This document shows positions 24,749 to 36,781 of a stretch of 64,000 bases of DNA, in pieces. Both the position numbers and the translations under genes were made by a program. Each line of letters starts with the position of its first letter. The first letter of the stretch is position 1. This DNA comes from Morella rubra (lineage: Eukaryota; Streptophyta; Magnoliopsida; Fagales; Myricaceae): positions 28,112,936 through 28,176,935 of the forward strand of contig CM025851.1 of assembly GCA_003952965.2 (NCBI GenBank), read 5' to 3'. Under the pieces are notes generated by a model, which saw only the letters and a program-made list of their open reading frames with translations, searched no databases and was not told where the DNA came from.

Positions 24749-27700
24749 TATATCATCTTATTAGAGAGCGAACGTTGATGTATTTTGATAATATGGTTAA
24801 AAATTTGGGTTTAAAAATAAAGATTTTCTTTAACATATTTAATTACCCACTTTGGTATGTGTTTTTTTTTTTTTTTCAAAAATTCCTTTAAAGCCGAGAG
24901 AATTATTTAGGAACTTACTTTTTATACAAAACGTCACAGCACCACTTGTATATATGAACATTTGAAAAGATTGCAGACTGAATTTGGACAACTCGTGAGA
25001 GTGTCAATTTTGATATCATGCAACAATCTTACAAAGTGGAACGTCTCTATCACTCAAGCATTTGAAAGATTAAAGGCAACTCGTGATCAAGCGTGTTTCT
25101 TAGAACTCATGCAAAAGCTTATCAAAACTGACTGAAACTCGATCGGTGTCTTAGCCATTTGCGTGACAAGACTGTGGCTTTGTTAAAGTGTACTCGAAGG
25201 TCCTTATCATTCATGGCGGACAAGGGCAATCAGTATAAAAGGCAATTAAGTTTTCCATCTTGAAACTCTGCTATCCCTTTCCCCCCACATAAACCAGTAA
25301 TCGTTTGGTGTATCACATGGAAAACTGGTAAAAGGTGAAGAGAAAAAATTGACAATCCCCGTCACAGGCACAATAATTCTTGCGCCACGACAAATGCGGC
25401 TTGTGTTGGAGAATCATTTTCCATCACTCTTTTTGGTTGTCAGATGGAGGCAGCTTAAATATGTTTATTTCAAACCCAAACAGTAATTCCAAATGCATGT
25501 AGACAATGAAAGGAAAGATGGCCTTTGTGAGTGTTCGCTTCATCTCTTCAATGATAATTGACAAGAAAGACTCCTGTTATATCCATCTACACACGTCCGA
25601 TCGGAGTGCGACTGACGTGAACAGTAAAGGGTAGAATTCCAGGCCCTTCTGTTAGGTGCAGAAAAAACAAACCAATGTCTGTTTTGGGCCATCAAATTAT
25701 TAATTTTTTACATTCAACGTCCAAATTATTAAATACATTAATGGTTGTCTATCCGACTTTCAATATTGTATTAACTGACTTATTTTTTACATATTTTAAT
25801 AGAATGTGAATATTAATGTATTTTAAAAGTTTAAGAACTAACTCGCTGTTCGGACAAAAAAACGATGTTTTGACGATAATTCGAAGGCGAGAATTCTGAT
25901 TCATGAACCACTCAAAATTGCACCTCTTGTCCATCTCTCACTTTCTTTAAATAGTTACATCAACTTTTATATTGGACCAAGAGTTAGTAGATTAAATCAT
26001 GCTTTTAGTGGAATTAACTATTTCTTTCAGGGTGTTTAGATGTCAAAATTTTGACATAATAAAATAATTATAATTTAATCTATTTCTATCAAATTATCCA
26101 TTTTCACTATAATAAATATAAAAAACATTCAAATCATCTATCCAATTTTTGACAAACTCTCGTGCTACAAAATTTTGGCAACAACATCCCAATCATCCTC
26201 ATCCAGTCTTTCTTTTTTTTTTTTTTAGAATTTAGATTTATATTTTCAACAGGGTACGTAAATTAAGCACCCATAAGGTTTAGGTTTAAGTACAAGGATA
26301 TTTTTATATTTTTCACAGACATGTTAATTTTTTCAGATTAATGGTTGTTAAGTGTAGATCCCTAATACTAAAACTTGAAATTCTAGACACGAGTTGGCAT
26401 CGATCAGTGAAATTTCGATACTACCACCAACCCCTGAATTGATCCTGTCAATGTTTTAATTTTCTCCCTTGACACCAACTTGACTGTAATTGGAAACCAA
26501 CCAATTTTTATTGCTTCTTGTCAAGTCGGTGGAATGTGACGTTTCTAATTAAAAAGGGGATTCAAGATATTCATCGAATGTGATATTTCTCTTTCTTTCT
26601 TTTTTCTAAGCAAATGTGTGAATGTGATATTTCTCATTAGTATATAACTCACCAAATCATTTGTGCTCTTAGCTTTGGAGCTATATCTGACATCAAAAAG
26701 TAAGCGGAACTGCCGAACTAATCTTTCTGGGTTGAGCAGGCATTGCACGCTAAGTGTTTGTCTTAAGGTTTTAGGAGTAGCTTTTTTCTCCAACCACTGC
26801 ATGTGCATGATTAGTTGGGGCCTTTCGTGTTGGGCCATTGCCTCATGTTTTGAAAGGACAACCTTATCAAAATAAATCCATTCACTTAAGTTCTGCACCT
26901 AATTTACCTTGTTTATACGACTGATGTGGAAGCCAAGCATTACCACAAAAAACGTAGTTCTGTCATTTTCTTTGCCATCTGTGTGAACGGCCATTTAAAG
27001 TTCAAACAGAAAACGTAAAATTTGAGCAATCATTATGCAATTAGAGATTTAACAGGCTGGTTTAAGCTACTAATCCAAGATCCCCAATGTCAGATATTGC
27101 GCGTGCAGATAAAGGTACTGCCCGACGGAATTAATGAATAGAGTTCAATCTTCCAAATTTTCATGGTACCATGGTGATGCCCACATTGCGACTTCTTTTG
27201 TTAGTCATGTCAGAGTGAGATAACAAGGACCCTTCTGGTTTGGGGCTCTTCTTTCCTCGTTCAATAATTGTAGGAGGCGAGAAAAGTAGTTCAGCTCCTT
27301 CATATGCTCCCCACCCAAGACATCCCTCTCCCTTAGGGAATGGTTTTGGACATTCTTGTTAAAGATGCATTTATATCCCTTGACCAAAGCTTTCCTCAGG
27401 AATTTCATCGTGCTGAGAAAATAGGGTTAGTTTCTAATATAATCGCCAGCTCTTTGCACCCAGAAAGCAGTAGTAGTGGTTAATCGAGATATAATTTGGG
27501 ACTCTTAATTTGGAGGCTAAACAAACCGGAGTTCATTGGAAAAACAATTTCCCAGTTCCACATAATTGACCTCCTTCTCTCAACTTCTTTGTTGCCTAGC
27601 TAGCACGCCTCTGCGACAGAAGAGGACTATGGCCTGCTAAGAAGAAAAAGATTGACACTTTGTGCTCTGACAAGGGCAGCTAAAAGAGCCAGAGAGTTAG

Positions 27701-28108
27701 AAAGTCACAAGGAAAAGAAATTTGCATGGATAAGATGTGTTTGGGGAAAGATGAGCTGCACCTCAATAATTAGTGAGGGGTTTGGAAAAGCAAAAAGCAA
27801 GTGATGTTGATGCGCTATGTAATGATCAGAGAGGCACATGCCAAACCAAAATTGCTAGAATCCCTTTACCATCTTTTTCGAGTTTTTCTTCGGCCCTTCC
27901 CACTTGTTGTGGTCCGACCTCTCTCTTATCTTATCATGTTTAACTCCCTTCTTTGCGTCACTAAACTTGGTCACATCAAACTTTATTTCCCCATCCCCAT
28001 TTTTCTCTCTTAAACCAACTTGGTGTGGTGTGTGTTTTCTTCCCACCCCCACTGCAAAGATTCCAAGGACAACCCAACCTATTAGTGACCGACAAACTTC
28101 CAAACTCT
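24749..28108. other. Intergenic region, no gene recognised
   Basis: AT-rich sequence upstream of the MIZ1-like gene. A minus-strand frame at 26898-26545 (117 codons) reads without interruption, but I recognise no family in it and it has no convincing promoter; it may be a decayed fragment. A weak inverted-repeat pair (GGGTGTTTAGATG near 26030 against the sequence ending near 26195) could be another small MITE. Nothing else was identified. Confidence 0.35.
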
Positions 28109-28116
28109 TTTATACT
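28109..28116 (+). promoter_or_regulatory. TATA box of the MIZ1-like gene
   Basis: TTTTATACTAG lies about 115 bases before the ATG at 28227, a usual plant spacing with a leader of about 80 bases. Confidence 0.5.
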
Positions 28117-28226
28117 AGACAGACCCTTCTCTGTATCGATCTACTCCAACTTCCTGACTGCCATCTCCTCCAAAGCCTAATAGTTTCCTTGAACGGCCAC
28201 CACCGATCTTAAACGAAAATCCGATC

Positions 28227-28913
28227 ATGCCTCCTGTGCACTCTAGCCCGTTCTTCCAAATGGAGAACTCGGCAATACTATCTTTGTTCCGGAATACTCC
28301 GAGGGACAAACGCACGAAGTCTACTGGCGGGCTCTTAAAAATGTTCAGGCTCTTCCCTATGTTGACTTCAGGGTGCAAGATGGTGGCACTACTGGGTCGA
28401 CCACGGAAACCTTTACTCAAGGACAATGCCACGACGGGGACGATTTTCGGTTTTCGCAAAGGGAGAGTTAGTCTAGCCATACAAGAGGACCCTCATTGCA
28501 TGCCAATCTTTGTTATAGAGCTACCAATGCACACTAGCGCTCTTCACAAGGAGATGGCATCGGATATAGTAAGAATTGCGCTAGAGAGTGAAACAAAAAC
28601 CCAAAAGAAGAAACTGTTGGAGGAGTTCGTTTGGGCAGTTTATTGCAACGGGAGAAAGACAGGGTACTCTATTAGGAGGAAGCAAATGTCTGAGGACGAA
28701 CTCTATGTCATGCAGCATTTGCGAGGGGTCTCAATGGGTGCTGGGGTTCTTCCATGCCCGTCTGAGAAAGAAACAGCTGATGGAGAATTGACGTACATGA
28801 GAGCGAGATTCGAAAGGGTCGTTGGATCAAAGGATTCTGAGGCTTTGTACATGATAAACCCAGATGGTGCAGCGGGGCCAGAGCTGAGTATTTTCTTTGT
28901 GAGGGCTCATTAG
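28227..28913 (+). CDS. MIZU-KUSSEI 1-like protein (DUF617)
   Basis: An intronless frame of 228 residues, the usual gene form and size for the family. The N-terminus is variable and basic. The conserved DUF617/MIZ1 domain covers roughly residues 65-226: TTGTIFGFRKGRVSLAIQED, PIFVIELPMHTSALHKEMA, WAVYCNGRKTGYSIRRK, the MQHLRGVSMGAGVLP block, ELTYMRARFERVVGS and SEALYMINPDGAAGPELSIF. The founding Arabidopsis member MIZ1 is needed for root hydrotropism and acts at the ER membrane. This is a paralogue-type member, so that role is an inference. The ATG at 28227 is the first in frame; a second at residue 12 is possible. Confidence 0.92.
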   Translation: MPPVHSSPFFQMENSAILSLFRNTPRDKRTKSTGGLLKMFRLFPMLTSGCKMVALLGRPRKPLLKDNATTGTIFGFRKGRVSLAIQEDPHCMPIFVIELPMHTSALHKEMASDIVRIALESETKTQKKKLLEEFVWAVYCNGRKTGYSIRRKQMSEDELYVMQHLRGVSMGAGVLPCPSEKETADGELTYMRARFERVVGSKDSEALYMINPDGAAGPELSIFFVRAH

Positions 28914-30086
28914 AATTTACGTTCCTGTCTCTGTTTATACCATAAATTGGGCTTGTTAAAAGAAACATAATATTGTTTCCTCTAGCCTTTTGCCTGTTCA
29001 ATGACAAAAGGGAAAGTCTCACCAAGGCTTTTTTAGTCCCATACATGGTTTCGCAAGTCATCATTTTCACTGCCAATACTTGGGAAGTTAATCACCTGCT
29101 TCCTTTTGGAGGATTGGATTTCAATCAGCATATCACTAAGCTTCCTGCAGAATTTACATTCACGCACCGCCAAATCTTCAGGTTCCCTCCATTGCAAACG
29201 AAAACTCGTGCATTGAATTTGTTTCCTGAAGGAAGTAGAAGCTTCATGCGTCGTGATTGACTCTGAAGTTTGGGATAAGGGTCCGAAATTGCTCAGAAGT
29301 GGGGCGTTTAAGAGGAATCGGAGCATGCAAGTGTGGAGAGCTGCCCTGCACTCATACGTGTGGGAGTTGTATACAGTTGTTCCCTTTCGAGCAGAAAGAT
29401 TGAGATGATTGAAAACTCAAGTACTTTGGCTACTAGTCCAATATTTCTTAAAAGTAGATGTAAAAGGCGATTGTTTTCCCCTCTTTCCTTTTTGTGCCAA
29501 AGGCGACTACTTGTTATCACTGCAAAGTAATCTTTATTTAATATATGGTAAACGGCTCTTATCACTTATCAGCAGCGTCATCAGAAGTTTTTAAAAGGCG
29601 ACCGTTAGAATTATGAAGTCGAATCATATCACCGTACCATAATTAAATATAGTTCCAGCTTAGGTGCTGATTTCTTGACAAACAGCGCTGCCTACCCGCG
29701 AATTATCTTCCGAGGTCGAGGAGTCACAACTTCGCTACTGGATTTGCGAATAAAGAACACTGGGCTGGGCCACCCCCAATGGCGTGAGCCGCATGCGGGG
29801 AGAGAGAAGTTCTTGAGGGTGCCGATCAAGAATATTGCAATGTGCCTCTTTTTCTCCTCTTAACCTCTCGAGGGTCAGAAATGTTTCATCTATTTCAATA
29901 TTTTTCTTCCCTAACTTTTTCAGGTAAGAAATGTTTTGGCTAACTTTTCATACAACTTGATTTTCTATGATTCTCTTCCAATGGCCTACGGAAATCCATA
30001 TTAACTTGCCAACCCATAATCTTTGCATGAAATGATATTTAACTGTCAAGATATGAGCCGTTGGCACTCAACGAGGACGTCTCGCC
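28914..30086. other. 3' flank and intergenic region, no gene recognised
   Basis: Downstream of the MIZ1-like gene. Several short frames occur on both strands (for example 28973-29260), but none resembles a known family. No repeat structure was recognised until the TRIM element at 30087. Confidence 0.4.
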
Positions 30087-30565
30087 TGTATGGGAGGGTG
30101 GTCTTGGCGAATGAGATCTTTATATTTTCTGGAGAGAGAAGTTCCTAGTGTTCCTAAGGCGAGACCTTGTACTTACTTTGCAAGAGACACTTTTTGGGCT
30201 TCAAGACTTTGAGAAATAAAACCATGAGGGCTTCGGTCCAAAGTGGGCAATATCTTGTTAAGAAAAGCCTGAATTGTTACAAATGGTATCAGAGTTTGTC
30301 TCTAGCTAGAAGTGCGAGACATGAGATGTGCCAAGTCTTGGCTAGCACATGAACTTTAGGTGCTGTATAGGAAGGTGGTGAATGAGAGTTTAGTGAATGA
30401 GATCCCACATTATTTGGGAGGGAGAAGTTTCTAGTGTTCATAATGTGAGACTTAAACTTACTTTCTAATAGATATTTTCTAGGCTTCAAGCCTATAAAAA
30501 CAAAACTATGCGGGCTTTGACCCAAAACGAAAAATGTCTTGTCAAGAAAAGTCAGGATCGTTACA
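30087..30565 (+). mobile_element. TRIM retrotransposon (two ~200-base LTRs)
   Basis: The left LTR is 30087-30281 (TGTATGGGAGGGTGG ... GTTACA) and the right LTR is 30364-30565 (TGTATAGGAAGGTGG ... GTTACA). Both start TG and end CA. Shared internal stretches include GGGAGGGAGAAGTT-like, TAGTGTTC, GGCTTCAAG and GGGCTT. Two bases after the left LTR is TGGTATCAGAGTT, an initiator Met-tRNA-type primer-binding site. The internal domain is only ~80 bases. No clear target duplication flanks it (TCGCC against TGATA), so it may be old or rearranged. Non-coding. It is a different family from the array at 21115-21955. Confidence 0.75.
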
Positions 30566-31463
30566 TGATATGCCTACATCTCGTGCATAAGAAACAAGTA
30601 ACATGATATAATTAATTTTCATGATCAAATGGTAACCGAGGGTGAGGGTGTATATTGAAAAGTTTTGGTTATTTGAGAGTATCCAGCATGCTGTGGTAGA
30701 AGATCCAAAAGCCAATTTATTTTTCTTGCAGATAAATATTGTTTTATTTTTGTAAGTTTATAATCTTTAGCTCCACTTACAACTCCCTCCTTACGGGGGG
30801 GCCAGCAATAAATAAGAGACGGCATCTCAGATTGCCTAAGAATGTTATCGTATTCACTTCTGTGACTGGTAACCTTACTGTCGGCCGCCGCATATCTAAA
30901 CAGGCCCAACAAAACTAGTCCATTGAGCAGTTCCACAACTATTCAGTATTCACCAACTTCTTTGCCTGCCTCTCATGTGGACTTGGGCTTTGGCACATGA
31001 TACGCAATTTCTTTCTCCATCTAAAAGTCAAGGAAGAACAGCGTTGTACTCTTCAATCTCTCCACTCCATTGTATTTGCCTAAATTGAGAAAGAAAAAAG
31101 AAAAAAAAAAAATCATCCTCTCTTTTTATAAACGTGGTGCTTTTGATGTTGATCTCTTGAGGGCTTTGAGGCAAAGGGAAAGAGTGGACAAGTTATTTGG
31201 CATTGTGCTGCTGGACCATTTCTTTAACTGAACATGTCTGGAATCTACCTGAAACCATCTGACACGTAATTTGTCCGCCTCTAAGTTATGAAACACATGA
31301 AAATTTTTTATATATGCGCAACGTGAAATCACCACAATTACACAAAACACATAAAATATTTGTCGTCTGATTTCAACACGTACAACCCACACTCAATATT
31401 GGGTCCAGCTCACTTTGTACCGGTAAAGTCCATGAAATTCCAAAGCTACCCCGAGAACCCAAG
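30566..31463. other. Intergenic region, no gene recognised
   Basis: AT-rich sequence between the TRIM element and the left edge of the duplicated MYB block. No coding frame or RNA gene was recognised. Confidence 0.4.
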
Positions 31464-32179
31464 TGTTCACCTAGTTGTCGGCCTCATTCAACCTGTGGAT
31501 TGAATAAAATACCCTTTTGAGGGTGTAGTCTAGTAATTTTATTCGATAATAAAAAGATTTGATGGCTTAGAACATCGGACGTTGACATTTCTTTCCCTTC
31601 TCCAATTCTTAACAGTTCTGATAGCGATTACGTCAATTTTAATGCTCTCACAGTCTCTCACCACGACCACGACTTTCTCCAATATCCTTGAAACAAAGAC
31701 ACCATCGCAAGTTAATAATATAGAAATAGATGTACGAGAAACAACAGCTAATTTTTAATATAATTTTGATTTTATGGATTGTTATCATGCTAGAGGCCGG
31801 ATACGTGAGAAAAAGATGTTGGGTCAGTGCCCGTCAATAGAAAAGAAAAAACATACGAGATGGTGGGTATGGACTATTGGAATTGTAGGACTTTTGATAT
31901 ACCGATAGTATTTAGAATAGCTTAGTAATTTGTATAATCAGAGGTTAGTTTCTACCCCGCAAGACTCGGTCCAAATTGATTATAAATAACTATATATTAT
32001 ATGACAAACTCATTTTAAACCCTCTTAAAAAAATTCAGACCCTATTGATTCAACTACTTGGGTTTTGTTGCTACGCTCTCACCTAAATTAGTTTGTTTCA
32101 AACGGTGCAAAGATTAGATTACAACGAATTTCTTCTATACATATAAAAGACAGCCAAAATCTGCCAAAATTATCCCACA

Positions 32180-32452
32180 ATGATCCAGCCAGCCGCTAGT
32201 ATCCACCGTCCGCAGATTAAAAAATTAATCTTTGTGAGTGCCTTACCCGAAAAAACAAGCAAGAGGCAAAGGGTTAAGGAAGATACTCAAACAGACGAAA
32301 GAAAACAGACAGTAAATCAACTACCATTAACCAATAGCTTGACCGGAACGAGAAGGACAAAGTACCAGTTCCCACGCGGTATTACGCAGGGCTTCGGTAG
32401 CACCAGACCGACCGGCAAACGGGTTGGAAGGGGACATCATAGGTCCCACTGA
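32180..32452 (+). CDS. Hypothetical 90-residue basic protein, copy A
   Basis: An ATG frame of 90 codons (MIQPAASIHRPQIKK ... TRPTGKRVGRGHHRSH), rich in Arg, Lys, Thr and Gln, with no family I recognise. A TATA-like ATATAAAAG lies at 32141-32149, about 35 bases before the ATG, which is close for a leader. The frame is intact and identical in copy B (40121-40393). The composition is not that of random AT-rich sequence, but a chance frame cannot be excluded. There is no signal peptide or membrane segment. Confidence 0.25.
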   Translation: MIQPAASIHRPQIKKLIFVSALPEKTSKRQRVKEDTQTDERKQTVNQLPLTNSLTGTRRTKYQFPRGITQGFGSTRPTGKRVGRGHHRSH

Positions 32453-32702
32453 TTGCCCTTAATCAGGTGGTTTGGACATATTAATCGCTGTCAGATCTCG
32501 GAGGAAAAAACAATTGAGGTCGAAGAGTGCACCCGTCTGTAGACAACTATCTCCGTCCGAGTAGTCGGCAGGCTTCAGATTTTTTTTAAAAAAGAAGATA
32601 AATATCTAAGTGAAATTATTTCACCTCAATAATCGGAAATGTTTTTTTTTTTTTTAAAGATTATAAGATTTTTAAGATTTTAATAGAATTGTGAATATTT
32701 AT

Positions 32703-32895
32703 GGGAGCGTTTGTTTGCCCAATTTTTTGGGATCTAAAATTTTCACCACACCAAACACATTTCACAAACCCTAATAAACTTCACACTTTTACACATACAC
32801 TTCACACTTTTCACAAACTTCAATAAATTTCAACATTCAAAAGATTTTCAGAATTTTGGGAATATTTCCCAAAATTTCGGTAAACAAACGCTCCT
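32703..32895. mobile_element. MITE-like element, copy A
   Basis: The left end GGGAGCGTTTGTTTGCCCAA and right end (other strand) AGGAGCGTTTGTTTACCGAA form imperfect terminal inverted repeats. They enclose about 190 bases rich in CACACTTT/CACAAAC units. It is non-coding. TAT-like trinucleotides flank both ends, possibly a 3-base target duplication. The same element is in copy B at 40640-40808, shortened. Confidence 0.6.
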
Positions 32896-33321
32896 ATGTA
32901 GATTAGAGTTTTATAGATTTTTGTGTAAAAATTATTGAAATATTTTACAAATATTTAATTTTTGTTGGAGTTTGTAAAAATGTATAGAGATAGATGATTT
33001 AATGTAATTTTTAATAAAAAAATATTAGAGTTAGGTAAAAAAATATTAAAATAAAACATTTGTTATAATTTTTTTAAAAAATATTAAAATTATGTGAAAA
33101 ATTATTAAAAATTGCATAAAAATTATTAATATTTATATATAAATTTTTAAATATTTATTTTATAAATTTTAATAAATACATTTATATTCTAAAATAATTT
33201 AACAAACCAACGTATATGTTATTTCAACCTGACCCAGAAAAACTGAACATTTCAACCTGGACGAATGACATAGCCATGCATGTTTGGTTACCCGTGGACG
33301 CCGCCTGGGACACAGAATTGT

Positions 33322-33336
33322 CCCCCCCCCCCCCCC
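33322..33336. repeat. Poly-C run
   Basis: Fifteen consecutive C in copy A. The counterpart in copy B (41113-41124) has twelve. This is a simple length-variable homopolymer. Confidence 0.9.
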
Positions 33337-33471
33337 ACTTGCTCTTTGAAACTCCGAAAGAAGTCGGTGAGTTAAAATCTGCTGCCAGCTGTGATATCAA
33401 CTACCCAACTGCTTCTTGCGAAAGGAACATCACGGGGCCACCATAAGAATCCAAAATCCAATTAATAATGC

Positions 33472-33706
33472 CACGTGGTCGGCTAGGATGCAATCATGAT
33501 ACCACACCACGCTCAGACTATGTGAAACTAGTCCGCCAAACTCATATAAAGCGCGTGGTCAGCAATACTGTGGGATCCCAAAAAACAGATTTGTACATAA
33601 TTGCTATCAGGGTCCATGCACATCACGCTCTGTGAGGATGCGTGTGGTAAGTGGTTTCTGAGATCACGGGAAAGAAAGTCAAAGGGATTCAAACTCGAAG
33701 CACGTG
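33472..33706. promoter_or_regulatory. Two G-box (CACGTG) motifs upstream of MYB copy A
   Basis: CACGTG occurs at 33472-33477 (in GCCACGTGGTC, also an ABRE-type core) and at 33701-33706, about 1.0 and 0.8 kb before the MYB ATG. Subgroup-22 MYB genes are commonly ABA- and stress-responsive, so these sites are plausible but untested. The same sites are in copy B near 41260 and 41488. Confidence 0.35.
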
Positions 33707-34370
33707 AGATTCTTACAGGCTGTTAGTGGGGCCTTCCTACGTGGAAGACGTTGAAGTCCAACTTCAAACTGCTTATTTTAAGCGCTTCCTTTTAACGGGG
33801 CTCCTTTCGGACGGTTGATTGGGGCCGTCGATTGGAGCGACTGAGGCTCTGGATTGGGACTTACAGCTGTTAGTTGGGCAAAGTAGTCAAAAAGGTTGCG
33901 GTCCCACATGCCGTTTTCTAACGTTTGTTGTGTGATAAACAGCTCTGCCCTTCCTGTCATGTTTTAAACGCCCCGGATAAGCACTACCCAGTTCCGCGAG
34001 TACGAGAATGCTTTTATTCATTAGTTTTTTTCAAGTTGGTTTCATCGTAATCTCATTTTTGTCCCTGTTGCTGCGAAAGCCAAATTAGACAATGTCAGTG
34101 TATTTATTAACATTTACTGATACATAGCGTGGCAGGGTAAAATTGTCAAATGAAAAAGAGCAGACAAAAGCAGAAAGAGACTGTGACAAAAATTTGCTCG
34201 CCGAAAGAAAATCAGAAATAATAATCGGGGAGCGCAGATAGAAACCCCTACCCACTTTACAAAAGCCAGTTTCCTGGAAGTATCCATCTATGCTCGATCT
34301 AAAGACGAGCCCGATTGGCGCCCAACAAGTGCATGCACCATTGCACCTCTCTCGCCCTCTCCTCCTGCAA

Positions 34371-34377
34371 TATAAAT
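34371..34377 (+). promoter_or_regulatory. TATA box of MYB copy A
   Basis: CAATATAAATCC lies 137 bases before the ATG, following a CT-rich patch. An identical box is at 42157-42163 in copy B. Confidence 0.6.
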
Positions 34378-34507
34378 CCTGAACGCTTCCTTTCCTTATT
34401 CTGCTCATCGCACCTTTCCTTCTGGAACTGACTTAAAGCCAAAATATTCTACCTTCAATATCTCTCGGCCTTTTCTGTTTGTGGTCACTCTGTAGTCTGT
34501 TCCCTAA

Positions 34508-35203
34508 ATGGAAGGAATTAACAGGTGCTCTTCTACTACCACTTCGTCTGATTCTTCCTCTTCTGACTCTTCTTTATCCAGCAAGACACCAAGAGGTTTT
34601 AATAAGCCCGAGAGAATCAAAGGTCCATGGAGCACCGAGGAAGACCGGATTTTAACCCGTCTTGTCGAACGATATGGCCCCAGAAACTGGTCCCTGATAA
34701 GCCGTCACATAAACGGACGGTCTGGCAAGTCTTGCAGGCTCAGGTGGTGTAACCAGCTGAGCCCCAGCGTGCAGCACCTGCCGTTCTCTCCAGCCGAGGA
34801 CGAGACCATCTTGGCCGCACATGCACGGTACGGGAACAGGTGGGCCACCATTGCCCGCTTGCTCCCGGGTCGGACAGATAATGCGGTTAAGAACCACTGG
34901 AATTCCACACTCAAGAGGAGGGTCAGGGAGCAACAAATGGACGGCGTTGGCGGTAGTTTTAGTAGTCACGAAGGGTGTGCCTCGGGATCTCTTCAGTGCG
35001 TGGGAATGGAAGAAGATGACCCGTTGACTGCGTTGACCCTTGCGCCGCCGGGGATTGCTGGTGGTAGTAGTAATGTTCCGGTGACGGACCGGAGGACGGA
35101 GAGTATGCCAGCGGGGTTTTGGGATTTCATGAGGGATGTGATTGCGAGGGAAGTGAGAGATTATGTGACCTCGACCATGCCCGAAACTTCGAGCTTCCAT
35201 TAA
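34508..35203 (+). CDS. R2R3-MYB transcription factor, subgroup 22 (MYB44/70/73/77 type), copy A
   Basis: An intronless frame of 231 residues, as usual for this subgroup. A serine-rich N-terminus precedes R2 (about residues 37-87, Trp at 41, 61, 80) and R3 (about 89-138, first Trp replaced by Phe93, then Trp112 and Trp131). Subgroup signatures are visible: RIKGPWS, GRSGKSCRLRWCNQLSP, HLPFSPAEDETI, LLPGRTDNAVKNHWNSTLKR. The C-terminal part carries DPLTALTLAPPG (an LxLxP-like repression motif) and FWDFMRDVIAREVRDYV, which matches the subgroup's conserved C-terminal helix. It is a nuclear DNA-binding regulator. Relatives act in ABA, auxin and stress responses, so that role is inferred. The encoded protein is identical to copy B. 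Confidence 0.95.
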   Translation: MEGINRCSSTTTSSDSSSSDSSLSSKTPRGFNKPERIKGPWSTEEDRILTRLVERYGPRNWSLISRHINGRSGKSCRLRWCNQLSPSVQHLPFSPAEDETILAAHARYGNRWATIARLLPGRTDNAVKNHWNSTLKRRVREQQMDGVGGSFSSHEGCASGSLQCVGMEEDDPLTALTLAPPGIAGGSSNVPVTDRRTESMPAGFWDFMRDVIAREVRDYVTSTMPETSSFH

Positions 35204-36781
35204 TGTATTCGATCGTGTATCGGTTAATTTGCTATTAAATTGTTCATAAAAAAAAGTTATAACTTTAATTCTCAAACGCAAAAGGTATTTGATCAAAGGA
35301 GACTGTTTCGGTATTTGATCAACGGAGACTGTTTCGCAAAAGATTTCCATTGCCTAAGCTCCATGCTACGCATTTAACAAAGTTTCTGTGGGTGTCACCA
35401 ATGAACTGAAGGAAACTGTTTCGGTATTTGATCAGAGGAGAGAGAACAAATAAAACAAGGGAACCTGGGGAAGTTAACGTATGATCTTGCTAACGTCTTT
35501 CGTCTCTGGCCACCTCCCAGCCTGTTCCAGGCCAATTGTAGCGGGACATGTCAGTGTGCAGAGAATGACCAGGCAAACATGCTAAAACGGGTCAAACTTA
35601 TCTCCGTACGAGTGGTGTCGAGTTGCCTTGATTTTAACACATGGGACTCGGAATGTTCCAGCAAACTAAAGAGATCTTGTTTTAAACTAAAAAGTTATTG
35701 TTTTTATCTATTTTGGAACTAATGTTTTTGAACGTGGATGCAATTCTTGATGCGTAGTGATATTAAGAGTTTTTTTTTTCTAATTAAGATTAAAATGTCA
35801 AGAATAAAAGAGAAATAATGTTATGGTGATTGTAGTTTAGCCTATAGAGAAAATAATTACAGAGAACAAGTTGGTGTATCTGTAAATATTTGAGAGCATC
35901 AACGTTACGCGAATCTTTAATCTTTATTTTGTAACTCAACGAAATAATTATAAGATAGATAGATTCTTTTGTATAAGGATGAGATTTTGATGTACTGGGA
36001 CTTGAGTTTTTTGGTATATTTTTTTTTCATTATTTGCTTGTACATTTAATTTTCGGATCAGTGGATTTTATTCTATTGTTTCTACTCGTAAATGTATCAC
36101 ATCTGGAGGGACCACGTTAAATTTTAGTGTCCTCTATGTGTTTGTTTATTTTTTTATAATTTACCGTCATCACGTACTCAATTGCACAACAAGCCGTATC
36201 AGTGAACAGGTTCTGGATTCATATATGTGATTACTGCGGAGATGGTGCAAACAAAGTGGCTTCAAAACATATTTTTTCGTACCACTTTTTTTTTTCACTT
36301 GTCGCGCTTGGTAAGGTAAAAGCTACCAAGTTTTATGTGGTCAATAAAATTTTCGTGACTAGTTCCCAAATTTCTCGTAGTGACCGTCAGTCAAGAACTT
36401 GCCCTTGTCTCCACGGCAAAAAAGAAAAAAAGAAAAAGAAAAGAGAACTTGCCCTTGTCGTTTTTTGTACATTGTTTGCTCTCTGTATATTGTACAATAT
36501 TTATATATATTATCAGCACTCGAAATGATGCATGCAGTTTTATTGACAGTTGTGGTTTTTGGATCACAATGGTTGTCCAGTTATTTTATCTAGTACTTAA
36601 TTCCATGCTAAAATCACTAATTGGACTCGAAACTAATTACATGAGAATGTGCTCCATATGCAGCTTATATAAAAAGTGATTGATTCGTCTGTTGTTGATA
36701 TTAGTATAGTTGATTACAACAAATAGATACTGTACAACAAAACTGATTTTTTGGGACGAAATTAATTAGAATAAATAGATA

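Noticed and set aside
26545..26898. 117-codon minus-strand frame
   Set aside because: No family recognised, no promoter and no splice context; it might be a decayed fragment, but I cannot support a gene.
33216..33446. 76-codon frame across the C run
   Set aside because: It reads through a homopolymer, loses frame in copy B where the run is shorter, and resembles no protein.
34652..35350. Long antisense frame of 232 codons over MYB copy A (and 42438-43136 over copy B)
   Set aside because: It mirrors the GC-richer MYB coding sequence on the opposite strand, shows no family signature and has no promoter; a shadow frame.
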